The notes under the pieces: generated by a model | What the model was told of the DNA's origin: nothing | Databases searched by the model: none | The model's input: only the letters and a program-made list of their open reading frames with translations | Translations under genes and position numbers: made by a program | Shown: positions 25,276-32,840 of the stretch, in pieces | Position numbering within the stretch: the stretch's first letter is position 1 | How the letters are laid out: each line of letters begins with the position of its first letter | Assembly (NCBI RefSeq): GCF_004211145.1 | Contig: NZ_SEBS01000034.1 | Span: forward strand, 1-37,660 | Reading direction: 5' to 3' | DNA length: 37,660 bases | Origin: Flavobacterium sp. | Lineage (GTDB): Bacteria > Bacteroidota > Bacteroidia > Flavobacteriales > Flavobacteriaceae

Positions 25276-25896
25276 CTAATTGTTCCTGAGCGAATTCTCG
25301 AACGGGACGCGTTGCAGAATACTTCTTCCGAGCGTAATCTCGTCGGCGTATTCGAGCTCGTCGCCCACTGCGATGCCGCGTGCTATGGTCGATGTTACGA
25401 TGTCGAAGTCGCGGATCTGTCGATAGATGTAAAAATTCGTCGTATCGCCTTCCATCGTGGGCGAAAGCGCGAAGATAAGCTCCTCGACGCCACCCGATTT
25501 CACTTTCTCGACAAGCGTACTGATATTGAGCTGGCTTGGGCCGATGCCGTCGACCGGAGAAATTTTTCCGCCCAAAACATGATACAAACCGCGGAATTGT
25601 CCCGTATTCTCGATCGCCATCACGTCCCGAATATCTTCGACGACGCAAATCACGGTCCTATTCCGCTTTGCGTCGGAACAGATCTCACAGATTTCGTGGT
25701 CGGAAATATTATGGCAGTTTTCGCAGAATCGGATGTCGGTTCGCAATGACATCAGCGCTTCCGACAAAAAAGCCGTTTGCTCTTTGGGTTGCTTGAGCAA
25801 GTGCAAAACCAGGCGCAATGCCGTGCGTTTGCCGATACCCGGAAGTTGGGAGATTTCGTTTACGGCACGTTCGAGGAGTTTTGAGGGGAATTCCAT
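25276..25896 (-). CDS. recR: Recombination protein RecR
   Basis: A 206-residue RecR, which loads RecA on gapped DNA with RecO/RecF. Seen are the N-terminal helix-hairpin-helix (about 7-30, [12 protein letters not shown]), the four-cysteine zinc finger (Cys58, Cys61, Cys70, Cys73), and a Toprim domain with [14 protein letters not shown] and [16 protein letters not shown]. The C-terminus has [22 protein letters not shown]. Length is normal. It is transcribed toward the polysaccharide locus; a TAAATTTG box lies seven bases before the ATG (25901-25908), which could mean a very short leader. Confidence 0.97.
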   Translation of the reverse strand: MEFPSKLLERAVNEISQLPGIGKRTALRLVLHLLKQPKEQTAFLSEALMSLRTDIRFCENCHNISDHEICEICSDAKRNRTVICVVEDIRDVMAIENTGQFRGLYHVLGGKISPVDGIGPSQLNISTLVEKVKSGGVEELIFALSPTMEGDTTNFYIYRQIRDFDIVTSTIARGIAVGDELEYADEITLGRSILQRVPFENSLRNN

Positions 25897-25917
25897 GCAG
25901 CAAATTTAGTGAATTTA

Positions 25918-26137
25918 GACACGCTACGCTTTGGATTTTGGACGGTTGGACACGCTGCGCTTTTGAACCGTTTTCGGTGGTTTGGTGAATCGTTTTTTAA
26001 AAAGACTGTCAAAACTTCCAAGCAAGAAAAATCGCTGATCAATAACAACACCCAGCCATGAGCGCAGCGATTAAAGTCCAAATCCAAAGCGTAGCGCGTC
26101 TAAAGCTCGCAGGGCGTGTCCAAAGCGCAGCGCGTCC
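25918..26137. repeat. Inverted short repeats between recR and the symporter gene
   Basis: The 277-base divergent gap holds a family of related 19-26 base words. The copy at 25918-25943 is the near-perfect reverse complement of 26076-26100 (one mismatch, one indel). A second word at 25948-25966 pairs with 26114-26137. All share a core resembling CCAAAGCGYAGCGCGTC. The order A-B...A'-B' means they cannot all nest in one hairpin, so this is a dispersed repeat in both orientations rather than a simple terminator. No gene is seen in the gap. Confidence 0.75.
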
Positions 26138-26173
26138 CAAAAAAATCCGTACTTTCGAAACAAATTACTCCAA

Positions 26174-27676
26174 ATGTCATCAACCTTCATCCTAATCCTG
26201 ATGCTGATCTACTTCGGCATCCTGTTCTCGATCTCGCATTTCGTAAGCAAGAAAGACGGCGGCAATGACGCGTTTTTCAAGGCGAACAAGAATTCGAAAT
26301 GGTATCTGGTGGCGTTTGGGATGATCGGGACGGCGCTTTCGGGCGTGACTTTTATATCAGTTCCGGGACAGGTCGGTTCACCCGATATACAGTTCAAGTA
26401 TTTCCAGTTCGTCATCGGGAATGCGATCGGGTTTATCTTGATCGCCAAGGTGTTGCTTCCGTTGTATTATCGCATGAACCTGACGTCGATCTATGGATAT
26501 ATCGAGCAGCGATTGGGTTACGTTTCGTACAAAACCGCGGCGTTTATCTTCCTGATTTCACGAACGATCGGGTCGGCGGCGCGTTTGTATCTGGTCGTGA
26601 TCGTGCTGCAGCGGTTCGTATTCGACGATTTCAAGGTGCCGTTTTGGGCGACCGTTTTAATCTCGCTCGGATTGATTTTCGCGTATACGTATCGCGGCGG
26701 GCTCAAGACGATAATCATCACCGATACGTTGCAGACTGTATTCTTGGTGTCGTCGGTGTTCCTGACGATCTACTTCATCTGCGACAGTCTGGACTACGAC
26801 ATCCCGCAGGCGTTCGAGGCCGTGAAAACCAGCAATTATTCAAAGATTTTCTTCTATGAGGATTGGCTAAAAAGCAATTATTGGGTCAAGCAGATCGTGG
26901 GCGGAATCTTCGTGACGATCGCAATGGTCGGGCTCGATCAGGATTTGATGCAGAAAAACCTGAGTTGTGCGAACATCGGCGAAGCGCAGAAAAACATGTT
27001 CACGTTCACGGGGATTTTCGTGCTGATCAATCTGTTTTTCCTTAGCGTCGGCGCACTTTTGTATATGTACGCTGAAAAGAACGGGATCGCGATTCCGCTC
27101 GATCAGGTCACCGGAAATCCAAGAACCGACTTGTTGTTTCCTGAAATCGCGTTCAACCATCTGGCTTTGATACCGGGCGTGGTTTTCTTGCTCGGATTGA
27201 CGGCTGCGACTTTCGCGACTACCGATTCGGCGTTGACAGCGCTCACGACTTCGTTTTGCGTCGACTTCCTGAACATGGATAAGTCGGCCGATCCGAACAA
27301 TCCTAAAATGGTAAAAACACGTCATGCGGTCCACATCGGTTTTTCAATCTTGATGTTCTTCGTGATTGTCGTGATTTATGCACTCAACAGCGATGCGGTC
27401 GTGAGTTTGATTTTCAAGGTCGCGGCTTACACGTATGGACCATTGCTTGGTTTGTACTCGTTCGGGCTTTTCATGAAGACCAAAACCGTCAAGGGAATTT
27501 TCGTGCCGTTCGTGTGTTTCATCGCGCCTTTGGTTACGTTTATCATCAGCTCCTACTCGACCGAATTGTTCGGTAATTACCAATTCGCTGAGGAATTGAT
27601 CATCGTGAACGGCGGTTTGACGTTTCTTGGATTGTTGTTGATTTCAAAACCCGCGACTGAGAATACGCGTTTCTGA
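26174..27676 (+). CDS. Sodium:solute symporter (SSS family)
   Basis: A 500-residue inner-membrane transporter with about 13 hydrophobic segments. It begins MSSTFILILMLIYFGILF. Then comes FGMIGTALSGVTFISVPG, the unwound first core helix with sodium-site residues, and VGLDQDLMQKNLSC, which matches the family's D/Q-R region. FATTDSALTALTTSF carries the conserved Ser/Thr pair of the second sodium site. The family imports sugars, amino acids, nucleosides or vitamins with sodium; the substrate cannot be told here. A TACTTTCG (26150-26157), close to a -7 box, precedes the start. It is divergent from recR and convergent with the next gene, only 12 bases away. Confidence 0.9.
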   Translation: MSSTFILILMLIYFGILFSISHFVSKKDGGNDAFFKANKNSKWYLVAFGMIGTALSGVTFISVPGQVGSPDIQFKYFQFVIGNAIGFILIAKVLLPLYYRMNLTSIYGYIEQRLGYVSYKTAAFIFLISRTIGSAARLYLVVIVLQRFVFDDFKVPFWATVLISLGLIFAYTYRGGLKTIIITDTLQTVFLVSSVFLTIYFICDSLDYDIPQAFEAVKTSNYSKIFFYEDWLKSNYWVKQIVGGIFVTIAMVGLDQDLMQKNLSCANIGEAQKNMFTFTGIFVLINLFFLSVGALLYMYAEKNGIAIPLDQVTGNPRTDLLFPEIAFNHLALIPGVVFLLGLTAATFATTDSALTALTTSFCVDFLNMDKSADPNNPKMVKTRHAVHIGFSILMFFVIVVIYALNSDAVVSLIFKVAAYTYGPLLGLYSFGLFMKTKTVKGIFVPFVCFIAPLVTFIISSYSTELFGNYQFAEELIIVNGGLTFLGLLLISKPATENTRF

Positions 27677-27688
27677 CCGAATCGGCGA

Positions 27689-28285
27689 TTACTTCAATAT
27701 CGATTTTCGCTTGAGATCATTGAAAACCTTATTGTAAGCGGTCATTAAAAGTTGATACGATGATTTAGAGAAATGGACCTTGTCGTCGCTTTTGGATCGC
27801 GTGACGCTCGAAATTACTTTTTGGGAGTAGATTATACTTTCAGAGTTGAGATCGTAAATTTCCATTTCCACATAACCCGAATTGCTCGATTCGCCTGCGT
27901 AAGGACTGACTTGCTTTGAACTTACCGAACCCAGATCGTTGGTAATTCTTTGGGCTTTTATATTGATGAAATAATCGTAATCCATTCCTTTTTTGATTGT
28001 TCTGATAACGGCTTTGTCAGGTTGCATCGGGATTTTTTGTGCGATGAGAAGGCCTTTTGAATTCGGACAATAGGTAAAACGGCCGTCGAGTATTTTCGAG
28101 AAATCGTTGACCACCTTATTTTCGAGCTTTTGGATTTGGTCGGTCGGCACGTCTAAATTATAGAGCAGCCATCTTCCGTTTGAAAAATCAACGCCGGTTT
28201 GTTTCGGTTTTTCGAATGAAGAACTTGGCAGCGAACAGGACCATGAAATTGCGGTTACGACGAAAGCAGCGAGGAATGTTTTCAT
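27689..28285 (-). CDS. Exported protein of unknown function, possible lipoprotein
   Basis: A 198-residue protein I do not recognise. The N-terminus is a signal peptide, MKTFLAAFVVTAISWSCS. Cys17 could be lipidated, but the residues before it (SWS) are a poor lipobox, so signal peptidase I cleavage is possible. The rest is soluble and mixed alpha/beta, with DGRFTYCPNSKGLLIAQKI and GYVEMEIYDLNSESIIYSQKV resembling strands of periplasmic beta-rich proteins. It is convergent with the symporter gene and separated from marC-like DNA by 170 bases containing a small hairpin. Confidence 0.75.
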   Translation of the reverse strand: MKTFLAAFVVTAISWSCSLPSSSFEKPKQTGVDFSNGRWLLYNLDVPTDQIQKLENKVVNDFSKILDGRFTYCPNSKGLLIAQKIPMQPDKAVIRTIKKGMDYDYFINIKAQRITNDLGSVSSKQVSPYAGESSNSGYVEMEIYDLNSESIIYSQKVISSVTRSKSDDKVHFSKSSYQLLMTAYNKVFNDLKRKSILK

Positions 28286-28395
28286 TTGTCTTGAACGGGA
28301 TATATTTTTCGGAAGAATGACAAAAATTAGGGTAATGAAAATTTAGGCTTTTTTACGTGAAAAGTGTTTTGACGCAAAAGCGATTATTTTATTTT

Positions 28396-28413
28396 ACCCT
28401 GTCAGGGTCTTTT
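28396..28413. repeat. Small palindrome followed by T run
   Basis: ACCCT-GTC-AGGGT (28396-28408) followed by CTTTTT in the gap between two minus-strand genes. The T run is on the plus strand, so it would terminate plus-strand transcripts, which have no gene here. It may be a small dispersed repeat. Confidence 0.35.
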
Positions 28414-28457
28414 TGAACAAGTCAATGCAGGTGTAAAACCGCTCTCTCGCCCGAAAC

Positions 28458-29087
28458 TCACATCAAATACTGCCTGATTATACTAACGGTCGCCGTCACG
28501 ATATACTGAACCCCGATCGCGATTACGATAAATCCGACGATCCTCGAAATCGCCACGATTCCCGACGCTCCCAAAATGCGCGACAGATAATGGGCGCTGC
28601 GCAAGATCAGGAAAATGACAAGTGAAATCGCCGCCATCGCGAGAACCGCAACGATCATTTCGGTCGTCTCGTGGTGTTCCTGATAGAATGCGATGAGAAG
28701 CGAAATCGAACCCGGACCTGCGAGCATCGGCATTGCCAACGGCGTAAGCGCGATATCATTCCTGTTCTGGACCTCGTTTTCGACACGTTTGTTGATGCCG
28801 CGGCGCTTGCTGAAATTCCCCGACAACAAGTTGAAACCTGAACTCGCTATGATCATTCCGCCCGCAATTCGCAAAGCATCGAGGCTGATCCCAAAAAACG
28901 AAAGCACATATTGCCCGATGAAATACGCGATTATCAAAATAATAAACACGTCGATTCCGGTCCAGAGCGAAATACGCGACCGTTCTTTTTTGTCATCGTC
29001 CTGGGTTAGTCCGACGAAAATCGGGACGGTTCCAATCGGGTTCAAAACCGAGAAGAGCGCGGCGAATAAGTAAATGAAAAGCTCCAT
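28458..29087 (-). CDS. MarC-family integral membrane protein
   Basis: A 209-residue inner-membrane protein with six hydrophobic segments, matching the MarC (UPF0056) family. It has the opening LFIYLFAALFSVLNPIGTVPIF, the helix ALRIAGGMIIASSGFNLLSG, and PLAMPMLAGPGSISLLIAF, each a strong family block. The MarC family was once linked to multidrug resistance; its transport role is not settled. Length is normal. It is divergent from the CoA-binding gene, with 265 repeat-bearing bases between. Confidence 0.93.
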   Translation of the reverse strand: MELFIYLFAALFSVLNPIGTVPIFVGLTQDDDKKERSRISLWTGIDVFIILIIAYFIGQYVLSFFGISLDALRIAGGMIIASSGFNLLSGNFSKRRGINKRVENEVQNRNDIALTPLAMPMLAGPGSISLLIAFYQEHHETTEMIVAVLAMAAISLVIFLILRSAHYLSRILGASGIVAISRIVGFIVIAIGVQYIVTATVSIIRQYLM

Positions 29088-29220
29088 GTTTTTTGTGCGA
29101 AGTTAATGGCTGACCTTGGGTTCGATGTTAATTTCAAGTCAACTGATTTGGGGGAAATTTATGTTGGTGTTAAGACATCGGTTATTATAAAGATAGTAAT
29201 TTTAGGAGATTGCGACGAGT

Positions 29221-29337
29221 GGTAATTGACAATTGATAATTGACGAATGGCAAATGATTCGTTGTTCGCCAGAGACAATACAAAAGTCCTTAATCATTAG
29301 TCTTTCATCATTAGTCTTTCATCATTAGTCATTAGTC
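29221..29337. repeat. Short tandem repeats, partly 7-bp period
   Basis: The 265-base gap between the marC-like and CoA-binding genes has AATTGAC/AATTGAT units (29221-29247) and then an array at 29294-29337. That array is built from the 7-mers TCATTAG and TCTTTCA alternating, ending with TCATTAG twice. Otherwise the gap shows no gene. The array ends 15 bases before the CoA-binding ORF and could lie in its leader. Confidence 0.75.
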
Positions 29338-29352
29338 AAAAACAAAACCACC

Positions 29353-29718
29353 ATGAAACAGAAAAAAACCCTTGTCCTCGGCGCGTCCGAAAATCCGATG
29401 CGGTATTCCTATCTCGCTATAAATAGTCTCGTCCGACGCGATCATCCCACGGTTGCTGTCGGACTCAAGGAAGCGAAAGTCGCGGGCATCGATATATTGA
29501 CTACGCAGGCGCCGTTTGCCGATGTCGACACGGTTACGCTTTATCTGAATCCGCGAAATCAGGTTCCGTATTACGACTACATCATCGGCCTCAAACCCAA
29601 ACGTGTCATCTTCAACCCCGGAACTGAAAATCCGGATTTGTATGCTTTGCTGCGTGAAAACGGGATTGAGATTGAAGTCGCTTGCACTTTGGTGATGTTG
29701 AGTACAAATCAATATTGA
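29353..29718 (+). CDS. CoA-binding domain protein (YccU-like)
   Basis: A 121-residue single-domain protein of the CoA_binding_2 family, a Rossmann-like fold. The N-terminal KKTLVLGASENPMRYSYLAINSL is the typical nucleotide-binding start. YLNPRNQVPYYDYIIGLKPKRVIFNPGTENPDL follows the family, with the NPG(T/A)EN motif. The C-terminus ends VEVACTLVMLST-like (here EVACTLVMLST). Biochemical role is unknown for this family. The downstream gap has a long hairpin that could end its transcript. Confidence 0.88.
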   Translation: MKQKKTLVLGASENPMRYSYLAINSLVRRDHPTVAVGLKEAKVAGIDILTTQAPFADVDTVTLYLNPRNQVPYYDYIIGLKPKRVIFNPGTENPDLYALLRENGIEIEVACTLVMLSTNQY

Positions 29719-29720
29719 AA

Positions 29721-29791
29721 GTGCAAAGTGCAAAGCGCAAAGTGCAAAGTGGGCGTGCCGAACTTTGTACCTTGCACTTTGCACTTTGCAC
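29721..29791. repeat. 30-bp inverted repeat made of 7-bp units
   Basis: The left arm 29721-29750 is a tandem of GTGCAAA-type 7-mers. The right arm 29762-29791 is its reverse complement with three mismatches, and an 11-base loop lies between. The arms could form a long hairpin between two convergent genes and may block transcription both ways. No T run follows directly. Confidence 0.8.
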
Positions 29792-29795
29792 CAAT

Positions 29796-29823
29796 AAAAA
29801 AGCCCCGGTTTCCCAAGGCTTTC
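29796..29823 (-). terminator. Rho-independent terminator for the T9SS/HmuY-like gene
   Basis: On the minus strand AAAGCCTTGG, a GAAA loop and CCGGGGCTTT form a 10-bp stem with two G-T pairs, followed by a run of T. It lies 28 bases after the stop of the gene at 29852. Confidence 0.72.
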
Positions 29824-29851
29824 AAAAAAACAAACCAAATAAATATGATGC

Positions 29852-31075
29852 TTACTGCAACACAATTTTCTTTGTAGTCGAGTATTCGCCTGACTGGAAT
29901 TTCAAGATGTAAACACCTGAATTCAAGTTCGACAAGTCCAGTTCGCTATTACTGAAACCTGTGGCCGGGAGTTGGGCGTCGTATACTTTCGCTCCTGTGA
30001 GACTGTAGATGCTCACGGTATTTTTGTCGGAACTTCCCACAACATCATATACGATGCTGATTCTTTTGTTCGGTGTCGGGTTCGGGTACACGGCGAACGT
30101 GACTTTGTTGCCCAATTCCTCGGTCGAAAGCGATGTGACGTCCTGGTAATTGAACGTGATAACGCCAGTCGCGCTTCCTTCAAATGTCGCGAATACCAAA
30201 CGGTATACGGTTCCATTCGCCAATTTCACGTAGAACGCTTTGTTGGTGTTGATCGTGTAGCCGGTTCCGTTGAACGTTTTCCAATCGTAACCGATCGTGC
30301 TGATGTTCGTCGAATACGCCATAGTCGGGCTCGCCGGAATTCCTGTGGGTTCGACATTTTCAGATACTTGTACCGTTGGGTGCGTCAAAACGCCTGTCAC
30401 GGGATAATACAAGGAACCGTCTCCGTAATAATCGGCGTTGTATTTCGTGAAAAGCAAATCCCACTCAGTATTTATCGGCTCGGCGATTACCGTTCCGTTC
30501 GTAGTGAACGAATAATAGTTGTAGAAACGATCAGCGCTTGCCGAGTTGGCAACGGTAACGGTTTGATCAGCCGTCCAAGCGGTTCCCGTCCAATCTGAAA
30601 ACGTGAACGTGTAGCCTCCGAAGTAATCATCGATCTTGATCTTCTTGAACGCAGTGCCCGTTTTCAGAACGAAAACCACACTTCCGACCACGTGGTGCGT
30701 CACGACGTTGTATTCGCCCCAACCGTACGTCGCCGTTCCTCGGTCGAATGCGCCTTCCCAAGCCGTATCGCTGTTGTTTAACGATGTCCAGTTCGCTTCC
30801 TGTGAAACGTCGACCGTTGACCAAGTGCTGTTCGGACCGACTTCGTACGTGAGAATTCCTTTAGCCTCATTGGTACGAACGCCCATCGACATTGCGCTCA
30901 CGCGGTAAAAAGCGATATCCCAAGAGTTATTCGGGTATGCGTTTTGCGCCTGGGTCGCAAGTTTGTAATACACCTGATTGCCGTAAGCCGGCCCCATTGT
31001 CACGGTTCCTGCTGTCTGCGCAGTCGCGATCATTCCGAAAAGCGACATTGCCGCTAAGAGTATTGTTTTTTTCAT
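29852..31075 (-). CDS. HmuY-like secreted protein with type IX sorting domain
   Basis: A 407-residue protein with a signal peptide (MKKTILLAAMSLFGMIATAQ). Its HmuY-like region contains GNQVYYKL, NNSWDIAFYR, VVFVLKTGTAFKKIKI, TEWDLLFTKY, and a VYRLVFATFEG strand. The last 75 or so residues are a type IX (Por) sorting domain: FAVYPNPTPNKRISI, VSIYSLTGAKVYD and LNSGVYILKF. So it should be exported and released or attached to the cell surface. I chose ATG at 31075; the longer frame to 31333 is only translated tandem repeat. It lies beyond 363 repeat-rich bases from the HmuY lipoprotein gene. HmuY-family members bind heme; here I infer a surface or released heme-binding role. Confidence 0.85.
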   Translation of the reverse strand: MKKTILLAAMSLFGMIATAQTAGTVTMGPAYGNQVYYKLATQAQNAYPNNSWDIAFYRVSAMSMGVRTNEAKGILTYEVGPNSTWSTVDVSQEANWTSLNNSDTAWEGAFDRGTATYGWGEYNVVTHHVVGSVVFVLKTGTAFKKIKIDDYFGGYTFTFSDWTGTAWTADQTVTVANSASADRFYNYYSFTTNGTVIAEPINTEWDLLFTKYNADYYGDGSLYYPVTGVLTHPTVQVSENVEPTGIPASPTMAYSTNISTIGYDWKTFNGTGYTINTNKAFYVKLANGTVYRLVFATFEGSATGVITFNYQDVTSLSTEELGNKVTFAVYPNPTPNKRISIVYDVVGSSDKNTVSIYSLTGAKVYDAQLPATGFSNSELDLSNLNSGVYILKFQSGEYSTTKKIVLQ

Positions 31076-31438
31076 TTTTAAAGGATTGTGTTTGTTATTG
31101 TTTAGTTGTTTAGTTGGGCTTTCTCTGGCGTTGGACGTTTGGTTTTTTGTTGATTTGTTGATTTGTTGATTTGTTGATTTGAATTGATCTCTGGCGTGGG
31201 GCGTTTGGGGTTTTGTTGATTTGTTCATTTGTTGATTTGAATTGATCTCTGGCGTGGGGCGTTTGGGTTGTTGTTGATTTGTTGATTTGTTGATTTGTTG
31301 ATTTGAGTTACTGCCTTCCGGATGTTCAGTCATTCGTCATTTGTCATTTGTCTTTCGTCATTTGTCTTTCGTCATTCGTCATTTGTCTTTCGTCATTTGT
31401 CTTTCGTCTTTCGTCATCCCGTCTTTCGTCATTCGTCT
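31076..31438. repeat. Composite tandem-repeat region between two HmuY-like genes
   Basis: No gene is seen in these 363 bases. At 31123-31310 a larger unit of 66 and then 58 bases occurs three times. Each begins near CTCTGGCGTKGG (31123, 31189, 31247) and contains 2-4 copies of the 8-mer GTTGATTT. At 31329-31438 there are about fifteen 7-mers, GTCATTT, GTCATTC or GTCTTTC, running up to the stop codon of the HmuY lipoprotein gene. The spurious minus-strand extension through this region is rich in Asn, Gln, Ser and Thr. I see no promoter for the downstream gene within it. Confidence 0.85.
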
Positions 31439-32839
31439 TCACTGCAGCAACCTATACTCGAACCTCGGATAACCCCTAACCCCATTCTGGCTCAAAAACG
31501 CAAGCATCCTGATCTTGTAATAATTTCCGTCGAGGTCTTTGAGCACATAAAATCTGTTCGTATAGGCCGATCCGGTGAACACGTCGCGCCAATCGGCCCC
31601 GATGATGCGTTGGTCAGCCGTGAAATTATTGTCGTCGACATTCGCGAGCGCATAGTTTTCATACGTCACATCAGCGGCCACATTCACTCGGTACACGTAA
31701 ACACCGGCCTTTACGTTGTTGAGCACGAAATCCGAATATCCGTACGAACCTGCTCCATCGATAATGTTCGTGAACACCGTAAAGTTCAAATCCCATTTGC
31801 CTTTTTCAGGTTCGACGCTCACGATCGAATTTGTATTGAAACTGAAAAAACTGAAATTATAAGCCGCATTCTTCGAAATTGTAATTTCCTGATGCGTCGC
31901 GCTGTTCAATTCGGCGTACTGCAATTTGTAGTTATCGCCGTCGCGAAGCACGCGGACTTTTCTCCAACCGCGCGGGTTCCCGGCGATCGCAACACTTCCG
32001 GCTGCAGGCGTAGTAGTTCCGACGGTGTAGCCGAGATTCACCAAATACACTTTATTGTCAGTGTCGATCGACGAGACTTCCTGGAAAGCCGTTCCCGCAA
32101 TCGCCCCGTTCGGATTGTCGATGAACGCCGCGTTCGCCGGATCGAAAGTCCCGATTGTAACTTGAGATTGCAAAGCCGAAACACTCGCCTCGGTCACGGC
32201 ATCGATGTCTATCCCGTCGAGCTGTTTCGCCGCCATGTAGATCGAACCGTTGATCGCCACGCGGAATTCATCGCCCGAGTAGAAGCCCAAATCCCAGCTG
32301 TCGCGCCAAACTTCGGTAGCTGTTTCAGTGCTCAAGTCGACATAGACCTGATTGCCTTGGTTCGGTCCGCCAAGCGCCGGTTCGCTGATCGCGCCCAACG
32401 ATCGCTCGAATGAGATCACGGTCGACGTAAATCCCTGTATGTTCGAATCGTCGGGATAATCGATGGCGACGATGTCGAATTTCACCGACTTCTCGTCTGA
32501 ATCGAACGGAAAAATCAAATTCGTGAACGTGAACGAAGTACCGCCCAAACCTGCGTTTATCGGCACGATGAATTCGTTGTTCACAGGTTCCGACGACACG
32601 GCGAAGTCAACACCGTAAGTCGCGTTCGTCGGTGTGATCCGAATCGTCACGAAACCGTCGGCCTTCGCGGTTTCCGAGAATTCAAGGTTGATCGTCTCGC
32701 TTGCGGTGATTCTCGAATAATCGTGCGATTGGTTCGAAAACGCCACCACGAACGGCTGGGAAGGAATCGTTTCCTCAGATTCGCAACCTGAAAATGCGGC
32801 CGCGACGAACAGACAAAACAGTGTAATTATTTTTTTCAT
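31439..32839 (-). CDS. HmuY-like heme-binding lipoprotein
   Basis: A 466-residue outer-membrane-type lipoprotein with lipobox AFSGCE (Cys19). A Calx-beta-like first part (about 25-155, SETINLEFSETAKADGFVTIRI) precedes the HmuY-like domain. That domain has GNQVYVDL, DSWDLGFYSG, RGWRKVRVL, KGKWDLNFTVF and a C-terminal RFYVLKDLDGNYYKIRMLAF, patterns shared with the secreted protein at 29852. HmuY proteins bind heme at the surface and pass it to the TonB receptor HmuR. The gene starts one base after the receptor stop, so the two are an operon. The heme role is by family; the identity of the ligand residues is not visible by eye. Confidence 0.86.
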   Translation of the reverse strand: MKKIITLFCLFVAAAFSGCESEETIPSQPFVVAFSNQSHDYSRITASETINLEFSETAKADGFVTIRITPTNATYGVDFAVSSEPVNNEFIVPINAGLGGTSFTFTNLIFPFDSDEKSVKFDIVAIDYPDDSNIQGFTSTVISFERSLGAISEPALGGPNQGNQVYVDLSTETATEVWRDSWDLGFYSGDEFRVAINGSIYMAAKQLDGIDIDAVTEASVSALQSQVTIGTFDPANAAFIDNPNGAIAGTAFQEVSSIDTDNKVYLVNLGYTVGTTTPAAGSVAIAGNPRGWRKVRVLRDGDNYKLQYAELNSATHQEITISKNAAYNFSFFSFNTNSIVSVEPEKGKWDLNFTVFTNIIDGAGSYGYSDFVLNNVKAGVYVYRVNVAADVTYENYALANVDDNNFTADQRIIGADWRDVFTGSAYTNRFYVLKDLDGNYYKIRMLAFLSQNGVRGYPRFEYRLLQ

Positions 32840-32840
32840 A

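Noticed and set aside
31123..31310. Possible CRISPR array
   Set aside because: The units are not separated by unique spacers of constant size and there are no cas genes.
31076..31333. N-terminal extension of the T9SS/HmuY-like protein, rich in Asn, Gln, Ser and Thr
   Set aside because: It is only the translation of the tandem repeats; a proper signal peptide begins at 31075.
31322..32413. A 363-codon open frame on the plus strand
   Set aside because: It is antisense to the HmuY-like lipoprotein and starts in tandem repeats; the protein has no signal or family pattern.
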